Of a stretch of 60,000 nt of DNA, positions 12,402 through 24,740 are shown in pieces. A program made the position numbers and the translations under genes. Under the pieces are notes generated by a model that did no database searches, was not told the DNA's origin, and saw only the letters and a program-made list of their open reading frames with translations. Origin of the DNA: Tubulanus polymorphus (lineage: Eukaryota; Nemertea; Palaeonemertea; Tubulaniformes; Tubulanidae); assembly GCF_964204645.1 (NCBI RefSeq), contig NC_134030.1, forward strand, positions 9,734,278-9,794,277, in the 5' to 3' direction. Each line of letters starts with the position of its first letter. The stretch's first letter is position 1.

Positions 12402-12860
12402 ATGCAAGTGAATGTGGTTTTTTGAACTACAACCCCAAGTTTTTGATCCTGACATCATGGCGATTTTTCTCGGTGAGCTCTTCACCCCGGAAATTGATAG
12501 TTTGATTCGTCTCAACTCCAGAACAGGTAAAAGTAGATCTGCGGGCTCATATTTCACCGTGAAAAAAATTACTACGCGCTGATCGATAGAAGGTGAAGTA
12601 AATTTCAGAAATCGACAATCGGCAATCAGAAACAACCCAACCTGATAGTCGACCATTTATCGAGTCGACAATCGGCAATCAGAAACCTGAGTTTAAGACT
12701 AACAATCCGAAGAGCAGGCCAGTTCTATCAAACAATAAATAAACTATTTCTGAGAATGGCTGGAAATATTGGGCCATGGTGTTCGTGTTTTCGCATTATA
12801 AAGTACCTTCAGACTTACACTATCTGTTTACCTTGTAATTTTCTAGCCAATATAACGTCG
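12402..12860 (+). repeat. GPCR 3' flank, copy A of a tandem segmental duplication
   Basis: Blocks of this flank recur in the same order at 13228-13675. Examples are GAGCTC..CACCCC near 12475-12490 against 13300-13315, and the block with AGCAGGCCAGTTCT and GGAAATATTGGGCCA near 12711-12780 against 13525-13590. Copy A contains one unit of a motif that is expanded to about three in copy B. It probably includes the receptor's 3' UTR. Confidence 0.75.
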
Positions 12861-12863
12861 ATC

Positions 12864-13164
12864 GATAACGGTTATTGGATTCTTTGAAAAAATTATTTCG
12901 AATAATAACAATGTCATTTATATAGCGCAAGTGTCCTAAACGGAGTCTGGAGTTCAAACGCGCTCTAAATTGGTATTATTATCCCCAGCTTATAACTCTA
13001 TTCCATGTACAGCCATCTCTCCCTGGGGAGAAGTAACATCCGAGCAACAACTATAGGCGCTCAGGAGTCATCTATCAGGCCAGGTACCCATTTACTCCTG
13101 GGTGGATAGAGGCAACGAGGATAAGCGTCTTGTCCGAGGGCGCTGCGGTAATGTACGGGGTTCA
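12864..13164 (-). mobile_element. SINE copy between the two GPCR 3' ends
   Basis: This is a fuller copy of the 10.4-kb SINE. It includes TTTATATAGCGCAAG, CTGGAGTTCAAACGCGCTC, CCCATTTACTCCTGGGTGG and GAGGATAAGCGTCTTGTCCG, and ends at GTAATGTACGGGGTTC where the tRNA-like head would begin. The central block resembles the conserved core shared by many invertebrate SINEs. It lies exactly at the breakpoint of the duplicated receptor. Confidence 0.7.
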
Positions 13165-13173
13165 CGCAATACT

Positions 13174-13227
13174 ATACATCAACTTCGAGCAATGTTTTGC
13201 TGCTCCAAAACTAAATACATTCAGTGA
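13174..13227 (+). pseudogene. Truncated tandem copy of the GPCR 3' coding end
   Basis: This repeats the last 15 or so codons of the upstream receptor. The frame from CTT at 13183 reads LRAMFCCSKTKYIQ and stops at TGA 13225-13227, against LRTMFSCSKTKHFQ-stop in the intact gene. Homology continues into the 3' flank and ends abruptly on the 5' side, ten bases after the SINE that ends near 13164. The missing 5' part was lost by deletion or recombination at the SINE, or never duplicated. It is a relic and not an expressed gene. Confidence 0.75.
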
Positions 13228-13675
13228 ATACAAGTGTTGATTGTGTTTTATGAGCTACAAGGTTTGGATCCTGGCATAATGACGAATTTTCTTAGGTGAG
13301 CTCTCCACCCCAGTAGTTGATACATGTACTTTGAATCCTTCCAGTTACAGAGTTTCTTTCTGTAGTTCTTCTCCCAGCTCTCCAACCCCGAAAATTGATA
13401 GATTCAATCCTGACAGTAACAGAGTTTCCTCCCTGAGCTCTCCAACCCCGCCAATAATTGATGCGCGGTTGTGCAGAAAACCCGTGATCGCCGCCGGACC
13501 TACGAGTTTAAGATTAAAAATCCGCAGAGCAGGCCAGTTCTTTCAAAATATGAAACTATTTCTCGGAATCGTCGGAAATATTGGGCCAGTTTTCGCGTTT
13601 TCGCATTACAAAGAACCTTCAAACTTACATTATCCTATTTACCCGCTCATTTTCTGGCCAAGATAAACGATATTT
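13228..13675 (+). repeat. GPCR 3' flank, copy B, with an expanded minisatellite of about 72 bp
   Basis: This is collinear with 12402-12860. Between about 13290 and 13480 a unit containing AACAGAGTTTC, GAGCTCTCCAACCCCG and ATTGATG is present about three times; two adjacent starts lie at about 13345 and 13417, 72 bp apart. Copy A has one unit. The 111-codon frame across this segment (13331-13666) is a by-product of the repeat and has no recognisable domain. Confidence 0.65.
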
Positions 13676-16600
13676 GAATGTAACGATTTTTCAAATGTGA
13701 ACTTTTTGAAGACACTTAATAGAGTAATTTCCTGTGTGCTGATAATGAAATAAAGAGAGTCGTATGCTGAATCGAGAAACACGAAAATCATGGAATTGCT
13801 AGGAAGCCGAAAAGATTTTTATTTGGCAATCAGATACAATTTGAAGTAAAAAGGGCCGATGGTATCTCTCGTGCCTAATGGCAGTGTGAAGATGTCAACG
13901 TTTCGAGACGCGATAATTCGCCAGCCGATATTCCATAATATATTCCGCGTAACATCGTAAGTGTTTATAGTTCACTGGGTCGTAAACCGTCTAGGAAATT
14001 GCGGCGCACGCGCGCGCATACCCGCCGTCTCATTATTGCCTACTGGTGTTTTTCTTTAATTTGGCGAATTTGTTCCCGAGTTCAGGAAACGTGTTCGGAA
14101 ACGGCGGAAAATAATCAACGACGCACGATGCCGAGTTACCGGAAGCGCTTCGAGAGCGGGCTGAGCAGAGTGGCCGGTGGTCATTCTTCCGGCTTACGTT
14201 CTGGTCATACACAGCTGTGCTCATCCCGTTTCCGCGTTTACGCGTGCAAACGTAACTAACTTGCGCCGTAAACCTCAATCCTACAGCGATTATGACGTAA
14301 ATCCCGAATACCGTACGTTCATATACATAAAACAACGTGTTGTATAGAGCAGGATGAAACAAGCTGGTTTTAGATAATGCTGGATTTCGGAGGGGCAGGG
14401 TTTTTTCATGCACAAAAAATGGAAAAATACAGTAATAGTAACTCGTATGCTAGCGTTTTAGAGAAATTTTGATGCGTCGGTTTAGCCCGTAATATCCTAA
14501 ATCTTCATGATGTGACAAGATCGGTACGTATTGACGGAATTCTAAGCGATTAAGTACGGTTTTTATTAAACTCTGCGACGATCGAGTACATATGTTTTAA
14601 TAGACTTGAGAATCTTAGGTTTAATTTACGAGGTTTCGCCGTTAAGCCAACTGGAGAAATCTTTTTCCGATAAGAAAACGTGCTTTTCCTACTAAAAAAT
14701 ACGTCGCATGCTCGCTGATGAAATATCACAATTCCCTCGATGGTCTTAAAAATAATCTTTAACAACCCAAATCACGCGCGAATTAAATTGAAAAATTGCA
14801 ATTGCTGCATTTGGAAAAAATCATTCGGAAACTATATTCGTCGGGAAAAATTGGGTAAAAACAACGCGATAAAAATGAAATCAATTGCCAAGATTGATAC
14901 TGAAATCAATAGAAAAATGGGTTTGCTCTGAATTTTGTCGATGCGTTTGAAGATAAGATAGCGTTTCAACCTGTTTTTCTGTTCTCTTAATTAGAATCAA
15001 TGAAACCAATTCGAATTCATCTTAAAGGAATTAAAAAGGTCCATCAATAGATTTCCAGGTTAGTCCCGATTGTTAAGCGAACGGAGCTGTGTAATTTTGG
15101 CTATTGAATTAATCTAAGGCCCATGACGCGCACGGCAGCAACATGAAAAACTCAACATGCGTCGTTTATGCATTTTCCAGCGCATCCTAACGCGGTGCGC
15201 TTTAACCAGAAACATCATTTTGTGAAAAGTTGTATATATTTCGAAGTAAGATATTCCGAGCCGGACACCAACAGCGGTCGAAAAACACGTTCAGTTTCAA
15301 CAGAAAAAAATCATAGGTTTCGTGCCGGCATAAGAAAACAGAAAGGAAGTTTACTCTCCTGTAAACATGTTTTTGCTGCACCGAACAGCCGTGTTATCTC
15401 GAGAACCCGGTTGTAGGTGCTGGCCGTCTACAGGCGGCACCTATCGGAGAGTATAATTGGTTTCACGCCGTAGCTCCACAGACATTAACTGAGCAATCGA
15501 TAAAAATTTGATTTCCGGGGGACAAAGGCCAAAACAATCGGCTTGGTAATTGCCGGGACTCCAGTGAAATTAAGCCACAAACGCAGCTTCAGCCCAGCCG
15601 AACAGGTGGTGGCAGCATAAAAAACTTGGTTTCTCTTGTATCAGCCTTAAGACTACATCAGTTCGTCTTTTCGTCCGAACTGGCTCCAGCTGATGTATCG
15701 TGTTCGTACTATTCATAAACATTCACCAAAACGTCTATTAAAACTACGGAATTTACTGACCGGCATAATACAATTTTGATTGTTTCCGAGTAAGCGGCAT
15801 TCGAAATCTATAACCTTATTCAACTGTTATATATTGCGCTGAATCCAGTTCCACGGTTCTGAATCAAATTTGACTCCAGAGCTAAAACATTGAAAACGAA
15901 CTGATTTTAGCCTTGAGTTATCTCTTACTCACAACGCGGAACCGCACCCTGTAGGTTACAAGGTCGTCTGAGATCGTAAGAAGTGGTTTTCTATGTAACG
16001 TATACGCATCACAGATCGATAGAATTCAAATCGGCGTCTGAACGACGCCTATCGCTGCGCAACCGTTTCGCCATCTGGTAATTCGTAGTCGGATGAGACA
16101 CCAAACCGACAGCTATTCCGCGGCAGAATGAGTTTTTTAGTCACCGCCCTCCGTTTATTCGCCACTCCCGGCTACCGCCAAGTAAAAGCTTAGTCCCGAA
16201 TTAATCAATGCTTTCAGCTTCCGGTTTTCCGCCAAATTCCACATCCGCCATCCACGTGCGTAAATCTGAACAAATCTTATAATGGTACACGCAAGTTACA
16301 GTTAAATTATGATCGGTTAACCGCCACCAGAGATACTTAAAACATGGAGATTACGAAGCACAACTTTACTTTTCGGTAGCAATCGGTCTACGTATAATAT
16401 AACACTGAATACTGTAATTAATCACCTCCAATTCAACCCCCAGCTAGACTACAATTAAACTCTCGTCACAGTACAATTAGTGAATATCATAAATGATAGA
16501 GTAAACTTCTCACTACTTTATTACAAGGCATACTTTCAATAAAACAGAGTTCGTGTGTTTATAGAAAACAGAAATAATACAATAAATACGTTTTGAGTTA

Positions 16601-17480
16601 ATTTCGGATGTTTTGAAAGAAATGCAATTTCTTAAATTCGCTTATCAGCCAAAATTGCCGTGGTCCCGATAGTAGCGGATTACAGAGATTTGACATTTTG
16701 CAAGCGAGATGGTTCCAATAAATAAAGTATTATTCGCATCGCATCTATTGCTAGTATCCTCACTGATTTTCGATTTCTACTCGTGGGTGATCAATACAAA
16801 GCCAGGTTTCTAGTCAGTTTGGAAGCGTCCCGGGGATCTATCTGATTTAAAGAAAAAAGTTTGCAAGGAATAACGTAGTTTTTTCTGAGTTACGAAATCC
16901 AAACTAACCTAGACAATTTTTGTTAATAGATATGTCCCCGGGACTCTTCTGTAGATCCCGAAGATGATTTAAGAATTTTTGACTGTGTTTGCTTCAAAAT
17001 AAAAGGACGGTAAAATCATATTCTTGTACATGATAACAATATCAACGAAGAACTTTGCGTGATATTATATACAAGACTGGAGACTGAGGTTAAACAAATC
17101 TAGTGCCTCAATTGATCAGCCGCTTCTATGGACTCGAAAAAAGTAACCGAAAAATCACGATTGTCGCAATGTCTGGCGATTCCGTGCCCGAATTTACACG
17201 ATGATGTAGAGCGATCATTTTTACGAACCGCGTTGCCAAAAAGTGTCGACTTTTTGCATCACGCCGGATATTTGATTATACCCACGAATGCGCGATTAGG
17301 TAAATGCAAAAAGCGGCTGTAAAATGCACGACAAGCCAATCTCGAGGCATCGTTTTCGTGACAGCCATCCGGCGAGTAATTACGCGGAAAAGCGCTTCGT
17401 TCTACGCGCAATTAACGAGTTCTTTGTACACAAGATATACACGGCGACGATGTTCTGTTGTTAATCGGTCGGAATCGGTG
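13676..17480. other. No gene recognised
   Basis: Frames of 126 codons or fewer, without homology; one palindromic MITE at 15841. Confidence 0.45.
15841..15951. mobile_element. Palindromic MITE copy
   Basis: GAATCCAGTTCCACGGTTCTG to ACAACGCGGAACCGCACCC, with CATTGAAAACGAACT in the middle. Confidence 0.65.
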
Positions 17481-17497
17481 GCTCCGTCATACGTTGT

Positions 17498-17758
17498 AGA
17501 GAGAATCCCACAATTATAACGCAAAAGTCCGAAAATGAAACTTCAAGATAGTAGTTTCTTTCAACGTTTCGACTATATCCTAATAGTCATCTTCAGGAAT
17601 AATTCCTTTTTTCCTGAAGATGATTATTCCTGAAGATGACTATTAGGATATAGTCGAAACGTTGAAATAAACTACTATCTCGAAGTTTCATTTTCGGACT
17701 TTTTCGTTATAATTGTGGGAATCTCTCTACATCACGGATATAGTGCTCTATCAATCGT
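17498..17758 (+). mobile_element. Fold-back retroelement relic with a hammerhead-like core, 17-bp target duplication
   Basis: The element is flanked by a perfect 17-bp direct repeat, GCTCCGTCATACGTTGT, at 17481-17497 and 17759-17775. Its arms are inverted: AGAGAGAATCCCACAATTAT at the left and ATAATTGTGGGAATCTCTCT at the right, with the match running inward to the centre. On the plus strand 17630-17660 is CTGAAGA-T-(GACTAT/ATAGTC hairpin)-GAAAC. The same core is on the minus strand at 17565-17596. A tail with CACGGATATAGTG and CAATCGTG (17731-17758) follows the right arm and is shared, reversed, with the 48.9-kb element. It probably derives from a Penelope-like or other hammerhead-bearing retroelement (inference). 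Confidence 0.75.
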
Positions 17759-18150
17759 GCTCCGTCATACGTTGTTTGTCTATACACCCTCTCGCTACAC
17801 GCGAGCGCAATCCAGTTGTTGGACAACGAAAAATGACGCGTTTTTCCTGCGTTGTTGTGTCGGCGTTCTTTGTTGACGTAAAAAGTTCCCCTTTACAGAC
17901 AACGTGACACAACCCACGCGTCTTACAGGTCGTGACCACCATCTCCGTTTTGTGACTACAAGGGAAACACTTGATTGATAAGAGTACTCATTTTTTTCCA
18001 AGAACAATCGTAGCTCAGTGGAGTGATACTCTTCCGGCATCTGTTGTCCAAACCCAATCACCTGAATCCTTTAGGAGGCTGGTATATGTGGCACACAACT
18101 ATAACTTCTGAAATCCCGTTTCGTGTTTTCGGAAATTTATGCTATCTCTT

Positions 18151-18403
18151 TTATTGATAATGATTAATGTCATTAATATAACGCAGGTATCGGAGTATAG
18201 TTCAAATGCGCTGCAAATTGGTATTACATGTATTACCCCCAGCCTATAACTCTATCCCAGGTATCAGCCGTCCGGGGAGAAATAATATTCGAGCAACTAC
18301 TGGCGCTCGGGAGTCTTATCAGACCGGGTGCCCATTTACTCCTGGGTGGGAAGAGGCAATGAGGATAAGCGTCTTGTCCGAGGACATTACGGCAATGTAT
18401 GGG
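18151..18403 (-). mobile_element. SINE copy, head truncated
   Basis: Same family as 12864-13164: TTAATATAACGCAGG, AGTTCAAATGCGCTG, CCCATTTACTCCTGGGTGG and GAGGATAAGCGTCTTGTCCG in the same order. The tRNA-like head is missing. Confidence 0.7.
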
Positions 18404-18739
18404 ATACGTTTTTCATCGTCTTAACACATACACGCACGCATTTGAATATGTGATTTTGTTACGCACAGTGAATGGTTAATCGTTGAATCCGTGTACGTTA
18501 TCTGTACTGTCCGTCATGCGTTTCATCTTTGTCGTTTGTAGGAAATCCGTAAATTCGAAGGCAAAGCAAGATCAGGTGGATTGACAACCCAACAAACTGG
18601 TTATGGATACCCCGATATTTCTCACGCCCGTCCAACGAATTCATCTTCTTAATTAACCCAGTATGGCAATAATTGAAAGACGATCATTTTGTATATGTTT
18701 GGTAGTATTACGTATCAAATAAAGGAAGGTCGTCAACGC

Positions 18740-19145
18740 GCCATACAACCAGAAAACCGTCTCTGTTGGGTAATGTGATTGAAGATGAAGAACATTTTCT
18801 GTTTCATTTAAGAAAATTCGACTCAAATAGACCTATTAATGGTATTGATAAATTGGATATTTCATCTCTTGCAATTAGTTTTTATAATGATAAAGCTGAT
18901 ATTCTAAATCTGCTAAAATATGCTAGAGAATGTGTTTCCAACACCAGTATCATTGTGAATAGGTATATGTACCGGGGTATTAATGTATTACGTACTGTTA
19001 ATCAATCTTGATAACTGCTGCGGTAACTCTGAGTGTAATTTTGTGACTCTCACGTGTTTGTTCTTTTTTAGACTTTTGTAAATTTGATGTGGGGCATAAG
19101 CGTTGTACACGTTTTTACCGAATAAAGTTTGAATTTGAATAAAAG
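18740..19145 (+). mobile_element. 5'-truncated LINE: end of the reverse-transcriptase ORF plus 3' tail
   Basis: The frame at 18766-19011 reads VIEDEEHFLFH near its start and continues into a helical tail with LKYARECVSNT. V-x-EDE-x-HFLF is the signature just before the end of many non-LTR retrotransposon polyproteins, where it follows a Cys-rich motif. NRLCWVM in the neighbouring frame at about 18750 suggests that motif, so one frameshift separates it. After the stop, about 110 bp of 3' UTR ends in AATAAAG followed by repeats of TTTGAATTTGAATAAAA, a typical LINE tail. It is dead and 5'-truncated. Confidence 0.65.
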
Positions 19146-20631
19146 CTCTCTTTACATTTCAACCACGATGAAACATACGAAAGTCAAAACCTTCAATTTT
19201 GTTTCCGTAATGATTAAGATTTCATTATGCGGGCGATGACCAACACGGAGACGATAGAAGGATCCAGTCTAACCACTACGTGCCTAAGTCAAAAAGGCAA
19301 CGAATGGCTATTTTCAGACAGGCTTTCCTGGGAAATGGCTAAATCCGATAAAAGCTCGTAGTCGCCGCTAACTATTTGCCAAATTAAGCATCGTGCGATC
19401 GTTTGAGATCATAATAGCGATACATACTTGGATGTATGAAAAGAAGAACTTAATGATCGCATGATTATTAGATCGATTTCTACATACTTTAGATAAAATT
19501 GTATCTCATCGACTGATTAGACCTTTCGGTATATCTAGGCCTACAGATATCGGTGTAGATAAAGCCGCGCATTAGATTCGTTCCCGCGTGGTATTTACGT
19601 ACAGTATTATAGCTCTAACCGTATTTCGTCCATCGTGCGGATATGTCGTCTGTTCGCGTTCTTCGCTCAGTGTCGGTCCCCTGGGTATTTTTCGGTGAAC
19701 TATATACGCCATCGATCAGCAGCGGCTGTACACGACGTTTGTATCGATCTGATCACACACTCTTCGTGCAGTCGAAACGCGCCGGATGATCAGTTTATCC
19801 GACGACTAAATGCCCTTTAAGGAGGGATAGCAAAACTTCGAAAGCACTTAACGTCGTTCGTGATAAAAAGAACGCCGATGTCGTCAGCTTTTGAAGGTAT
19901 AAGGGAACTTGGCGACTGGTACACCGAAGACTATAGACTTATGGAGTATAGCCCTAAGCATGCATATACGTATAAAGGTGGTATAATATCTAGTAATGGA
20001 AGGGGGTAACTTAAAATACGAGTTACATCGATCCGGAATTCAGTTTCATAGGTGAATTCACACAGCCGCTGCGGGATACTGATGCTTTTATAAAGGATCA
20101 ATGTCGTCGTAATCCAATCCGCAATCTCGACTTGGTTGATGCCGCGTATTCTTTCTGTTTTTGATGTTCTTTCCGATCAATTTTCTGGATGAGACCTTGA
20201 GAGATCACAAAGCCATTATGATATCTCATTTTCGTCGAAGTCGAAACGATTTCTAACACTAAAGAGGTGGTGCGACGTCGAAATTGTAGAAGTTATTTTA
20301 TTGTTTGGTTCGACTGCTACCAGGTTCAAGCGCCAAGTTACAATTCTCAGATGTTAGTCATGTCCAGCTTGGAAACTCTTTCACATAGAAGTATAAGAAA
20401 AACTACAAATCAGTATGACTATCGTCGCTATCATTATTTCATTTTTACCAGTGATTTCGGTAATCTGTCTTGAAAATGGCTCGTAAATTCTGAGTCGAAA
20501 TGTCGAAGAACTTTCAAAAAGTCCTCGTTTTATAATTGTGGGATTCTGTTCTATATCTAACTCATTTGATTGGAAAGGGCCTTGTTATTTTAACCAAATA
20601 AACTTGCAATAGTTTTCACAGCTTTCAGACG
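19146..20631. other. No gene recognised
   Basis: Only short unrelated frames; nothing repeated was noticed. Confidence 0.45.
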
Positions 20632-20902
20632 CAGGGGCGGATCGAAGAAAATTTGAAGCGTGGGTTCCAGAAGAAAAAAAGGTATTTCTCGAATAAAGCA
20701 GCCAATTCAAAGGTCTCAATTGGGGCTGCGCGTGGTTCAGCCCTCGGGTTTAGATATACTTGATGAAATACATCCGAAAAATTGCAGTTTCCTAGGGGAT
20801 GAGTGTCAAAGGTTTCAACGATCTCTATATTGACGAAAGTGGCCATCTCACTGGGACGGCAGGGGTCCGGTTCCCCGAGTCAACACCCTAAATCCGCCCC
20901 TG
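20632..20902. mobile_element. hAT-like non-autonomous element with intact termini
   Basis: CAGGGGCGGATC at the left end and ATCCGCCCCTG at the right end are inverted. The inside (TTTCTCGAATAAAGCAGCCA, CACTGGGACGGCAGGGG) is shared with 22914-23138. No clear 8-bp target duplication is visible. Confidence 0.65.
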
Positions 20903-21334
20903 TGACTGTGAGATATTGTGATGATGCGAGTCATACGTGTGGCACACCGTATTGTGTAAGATGAAATCATGAATATTCAAACGGGAAACTGCGTTGCTTA
21001 TCCAACGCTTCGGTTTTCATCGATATCGCTGTAAACGCGCAATGGCCACGGTGCTCGAAAGCGACAACCGCGGCTATACATTCAGCGGTGCAACGACCGA
21101 TTTCAGTACGATCAGATAAACGCGAATTTGGATGCACTCTTAGAATCCGGCAACGGATACGTATACGCCGTTATCGAAATTGGCTGACAGAAATGCCGTG
21201 CAAAATCCGATCCATCAATTACACAGTTACAAAAATGACGAAATGATAAAACAGTCATGAATGAATTACGCTGCCAAAAGCGATGGGACGTTCTTCCCGA
21301 ATTGAACTGTTAATTAGACAATAATCTATAAGCT

Positions 21335-21520
21335 GACCGTAGATTGGCCTTGCGACTACAAGCGACTTGTTGCGACTGGCAGCAACGATTCAAATGACCG
21401 TCCCTCGAGGTCGCAACTGACCGACCTACGCGCTCTGGCGACTGACGAGCCGCTAACCGTCGCTGACCAAGGCGCACGGGCGACCCAAGAGCGCCCTTTT
21501 TGCGACCAACTGCGACTGCA
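21335..21520. repeat. GCGAC-rich repeat
   Basis: TTGCGACT, GCGACTGGC, GGTCGCAACTGACC and CTGCGACTGC recur on both strands. A related piece (GGCCTTGCGACTCACTGCGA) is at about 47850-47945. Possibly a decayed palindromic transposon. Confidence 0.4.
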
Positions 21521-22199
21521 AGTCAATAACAAATGTGTATGGTCGAAACTGAAAGGTTACACCAGAATTCCGTAAAAATAGCGGCCATATTAAAAAATGA
21601 AAAATTACATCGCGTCTGGGTTTCCTATTTTGTCGTAATTTGGATATTTCAATCCAGGGGCCTCAATGGGCTAGGGTCAGCAAAGAAACCATCCGATGCA
21701 TTTGTTTCTGGTTAAGCCTTTCTGAGCGTATCTTTACTGGTGGACTACTACGCCAATCCGTATACAGACTTAGGTTTGTTTCTCGACATTTCATATACTA
21801 AAACGAATAAAACGGCCGGCTAGGCGTAGTTTGCGCAAAAGTACAGATTGAGCTGAAAAATAGAACACCTGCGCAAAAGTAATCATCGCTGACGATCACG
21901 GCGCTTATACTAGAGCATTATAATCCGTATATCGAAATTCACATGTTACGCGAGCTTTAAGCGCGATTGTAGTGAAACCGTCGGCAAAATTGCGTATATC
22001 AGAACCCAAGCCGCTGTATAGATAGCCGATAAATTGTGTTCAATGAAAGAAACGCTGTTTCAAGTTGTATGTGAAATCCTCGTATAGTCGGGTTAATAGT
22101 CATTGGCAATTTTAGATTATTAGGGAATAAATATTATAGCTGTATTTGACCAGTGTTACAACAATCGCTCTTGGGTGATATCGAAGACGACGAAATATT

Positions 22200-22380
22200 A
22201 GGGGGAAAAGGGTTTCTTGCTATCTATGAACATTGACATCTATGAACATTTTGTTACATGAAGACAAATTCAGATGAAAGAGGTTTCCTACAAATTTACT
22301 TTCTGTTACATGCAAACACAATATCGGGCGAAAAGAGGTTTCCTATATGCTATCTATGTACATTGACTTTTTGTTACATC
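22200..22380 (+). repeat. Degenerate tandem repeat
   Basis: GAGGTTTCCTA, GCTATCTATG.ACATTGAC and TTTTGTTACAT recur two to three times in order. Confidence 0.6.
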
Positions 22381-22913
22381 TTATTTTGTACATGATTCAA
22401 TCTAGTATTCGCTTTTATTCTCGTTTAGTTTAATGAAATCGGTGCACGGAATCGCTTTGATGGTCGAATATTACTTTTTTCCCGCGCACTTTCTTCGACG
22501 GACGGGAACGCTTTAAATCGTAGGCTTTTTTCGAGACGGATGTCGGTCCCCAAGCCCGGGAACATAAATCTAATTATCAATATAATGTATCGGTATCAAC
22601 GCCGTGCATTTGGCTAAGTGCATCCCCCCATAACGTCGATGCGGAAAATAACACAGACGACTAGTCGCGATAAAATGAAGATAATCAGAATTACGAAACA
22701 AATATAAAAATGTTGAATTTATTATTCTACAGATAAATTGCGAAAGTGAACCCCAAAGTTGATAGGGAATCCGAAAGAGGTCTTACACCGGCCGTTACTT
22801 TAAAATTCAACAACAAATTCATACCGACCCATCTTCTACGATACATTCTTCCGGGGAAATTCCTGATCAAACAATCGAAGATATGGCTTTAAAAAAACCC
22901 TAAATTTTGGCAT

Positions 22914-23138
22914 ACCAGTGCCGGACCTAGGAAAAAGAAAAAAAAGGAATTTCTCGAGTGTAGCAGCCAAGTCAAAGGCCAAGTCAATTTCTGAAGAAAA
23001 ACAGACGGAAGGTTGCAATTTTCGAGGCGATGACTGTCAAATTTACAGGTTTTAACGATCCTTGTCTTGACGAAAAGGATCACCTCACTGGGAAGGCAGA
23101 TGACCGGACCCCTGAGTCCACTCCATATATCCATGGCA
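22914..23138. mobile_element. Decayed copy of the 20.6-kb hAT-like element
   Basis: GTGCCGGACCTAGG, TTTCTCGAGTGTAGCAGCCA, GGCGATGACTGTCAAA and CACTGGGAAGGCAGATGACC match the 20.6-kb copy in order. The termini are eroded. Confidence 0.6.
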
Positions 23139-24618
23139 TGATGCAAAGCCCTAGGTCAATTTCATGTAGCGTTCTGTTCGAAAAGTGTCCTCGTTGACTT
23201 GACGTCCCGATGGTAAATAATTGTAATATAATCATGATAATCTGCTTAATACTGTCTATAATAACGGTTGTATCGGGTTGTCAACGCCTGGTTTGAATTA
23301 CACGAATAGCCCGGTGTTTGAGCCGTTCGTCGACATTGTATCTCCATTAGTTGCCAGGGCGTAAATCGTCGCATCGGTTTACGCAAATCAGTTTGCCGAT
23401 TGATCGACTCGCCTCGGCCGCGCGCTTAGTTTTATCGCAAGCAATATAGAGATATGATATACACGACCGCGTTCGAACTGCACCCGGGCGACCGGTTGTA
23501 AAATGCGACGAATGACGTCGGCGAGCAGACGATATGTGCCGACATCAGAAATAAAAATCGAAACCATTTCGGAGTTTTTTCTCGGCAAAACAGATCATTT
23601 TCCGCGAATATCTTTATTATGGATTATTTCGTGACAAAATCGGACAATTCAGAGCAAATTTTCTCTGAGAACAATATATGAAATGAAATGAATGAATATA
23701 GGATCACTGGCTATTCTCGTGGTCTATTCAAAACTGAAGAGTAATTCTATATTACATGCACTAATGATCATATCGTCAACGCTAAACTCTGTATCAGCTA
23801 GTTGACAATACGAACACCGTTTAATAATGATAATGATAACGTGATTTATATGGCGTTAAATCTAGCGAAGCTGCTCAAAGCGCTTTAACGCACAGACTCT
23901 TCTGATTGAAATGAATTCATCCTACTCAGTCAAGCATTATATCTATTCTCTTTGTTCTTGTAACTGATATGTTGAATTAATAAAATTGCTCGCTTCGACT
24001 CGAGGCATTAGCTATTCAGGCAATTTCAGCTCCAGTATGCATATACAACACGCGAAGTCGACGCGACGGATAACTTTCCAATTTCAATCGGTTAACGAAA
24101 ATAAAAATGCGACACTGCGCATAACGCCGAACTAACGAAGATGAAAAAGTCTATTTGTCTCCGCGTATTTACCCAGGCTATCGTATTTCTGAAATATCCT
24201 ATTACGTCCTTTATTCGCGCGCGCGGAGGAAAATAAATATGTTATTACTGTTTTTGCATCGGCGACAATGATAAATGTCATATTGTGTTATTGATGATAG
24301 CGCGCGAGCGCTGTTTTCGTTTCGTCAACGGAGCGCCGATTTCCGAGAAAGGATTTCAGGTGGAATGTATACACGGCGCATATAATGCGCGTTCGCGGCG
24401 TCTTCATTAGTCATGTTAACTCATATTTTATCAAATCTCTCTCGGGGACCGCGGCGAAATTTCATCGTTGTGCCGACTAGTCCGCCGTCGAGCACATTAA
24501 CCGCTCACGTCACGTAGAAAATGAACGCGTAATTAATCGGACGTCCTCGCCACCGCAAGACGCGTCCCAATACGGCCGGGGCTTAACCTGTCTAACCCGC
24601 CAACTAGCCGCGTTTGGT
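23139..24618. other. No gene recognised
   Basis: CpG-rich patches with CG clusters near 24200-24600 and a SINE-tail fragment at 23820. Confidence 0.45.
23820..23897 (+). mobile_element. SINE-tail fragment
   Basis: The segment holds GTGATTTATATGGCGTTAA and GAAGCTGCTCAAAGCGCTTT. The AT-rich TTTATA-GCGC lead followed by CAAAGCGCTTTA is a recurrent short repeat of marine invertebrate genomes and resembles the tail of the SINEs in this window. Confidence 0.4.
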
Positions 24619-24682
24619 AGATGGATGGATGGATGGATGGATGGATGGATGGATGGATGGATGGATGGATGGATGGATGGAT
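24619..24682 (+). repeat. (GATG)n microsatellite
   Basis: About 16 near-perfect tetranucleotide units. Confidence 0.95.
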
Positions 24683-24740
24683 AGCGGTATTATATTGGTA
24701 TGCATCAGTTATAAGTGCACATGCAATATCGAAACACGAT

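Noticed and set aside
12288-12656. 122-codon frame antisense to the GPCR end
   Set aside because: It is a shadow of the real gene and its duplicated 3' flank.
22200-22380. CRISPR-like array
   Set aside because: Units are degenerate, spacers are not distinct, and the genome is eukaryotic.
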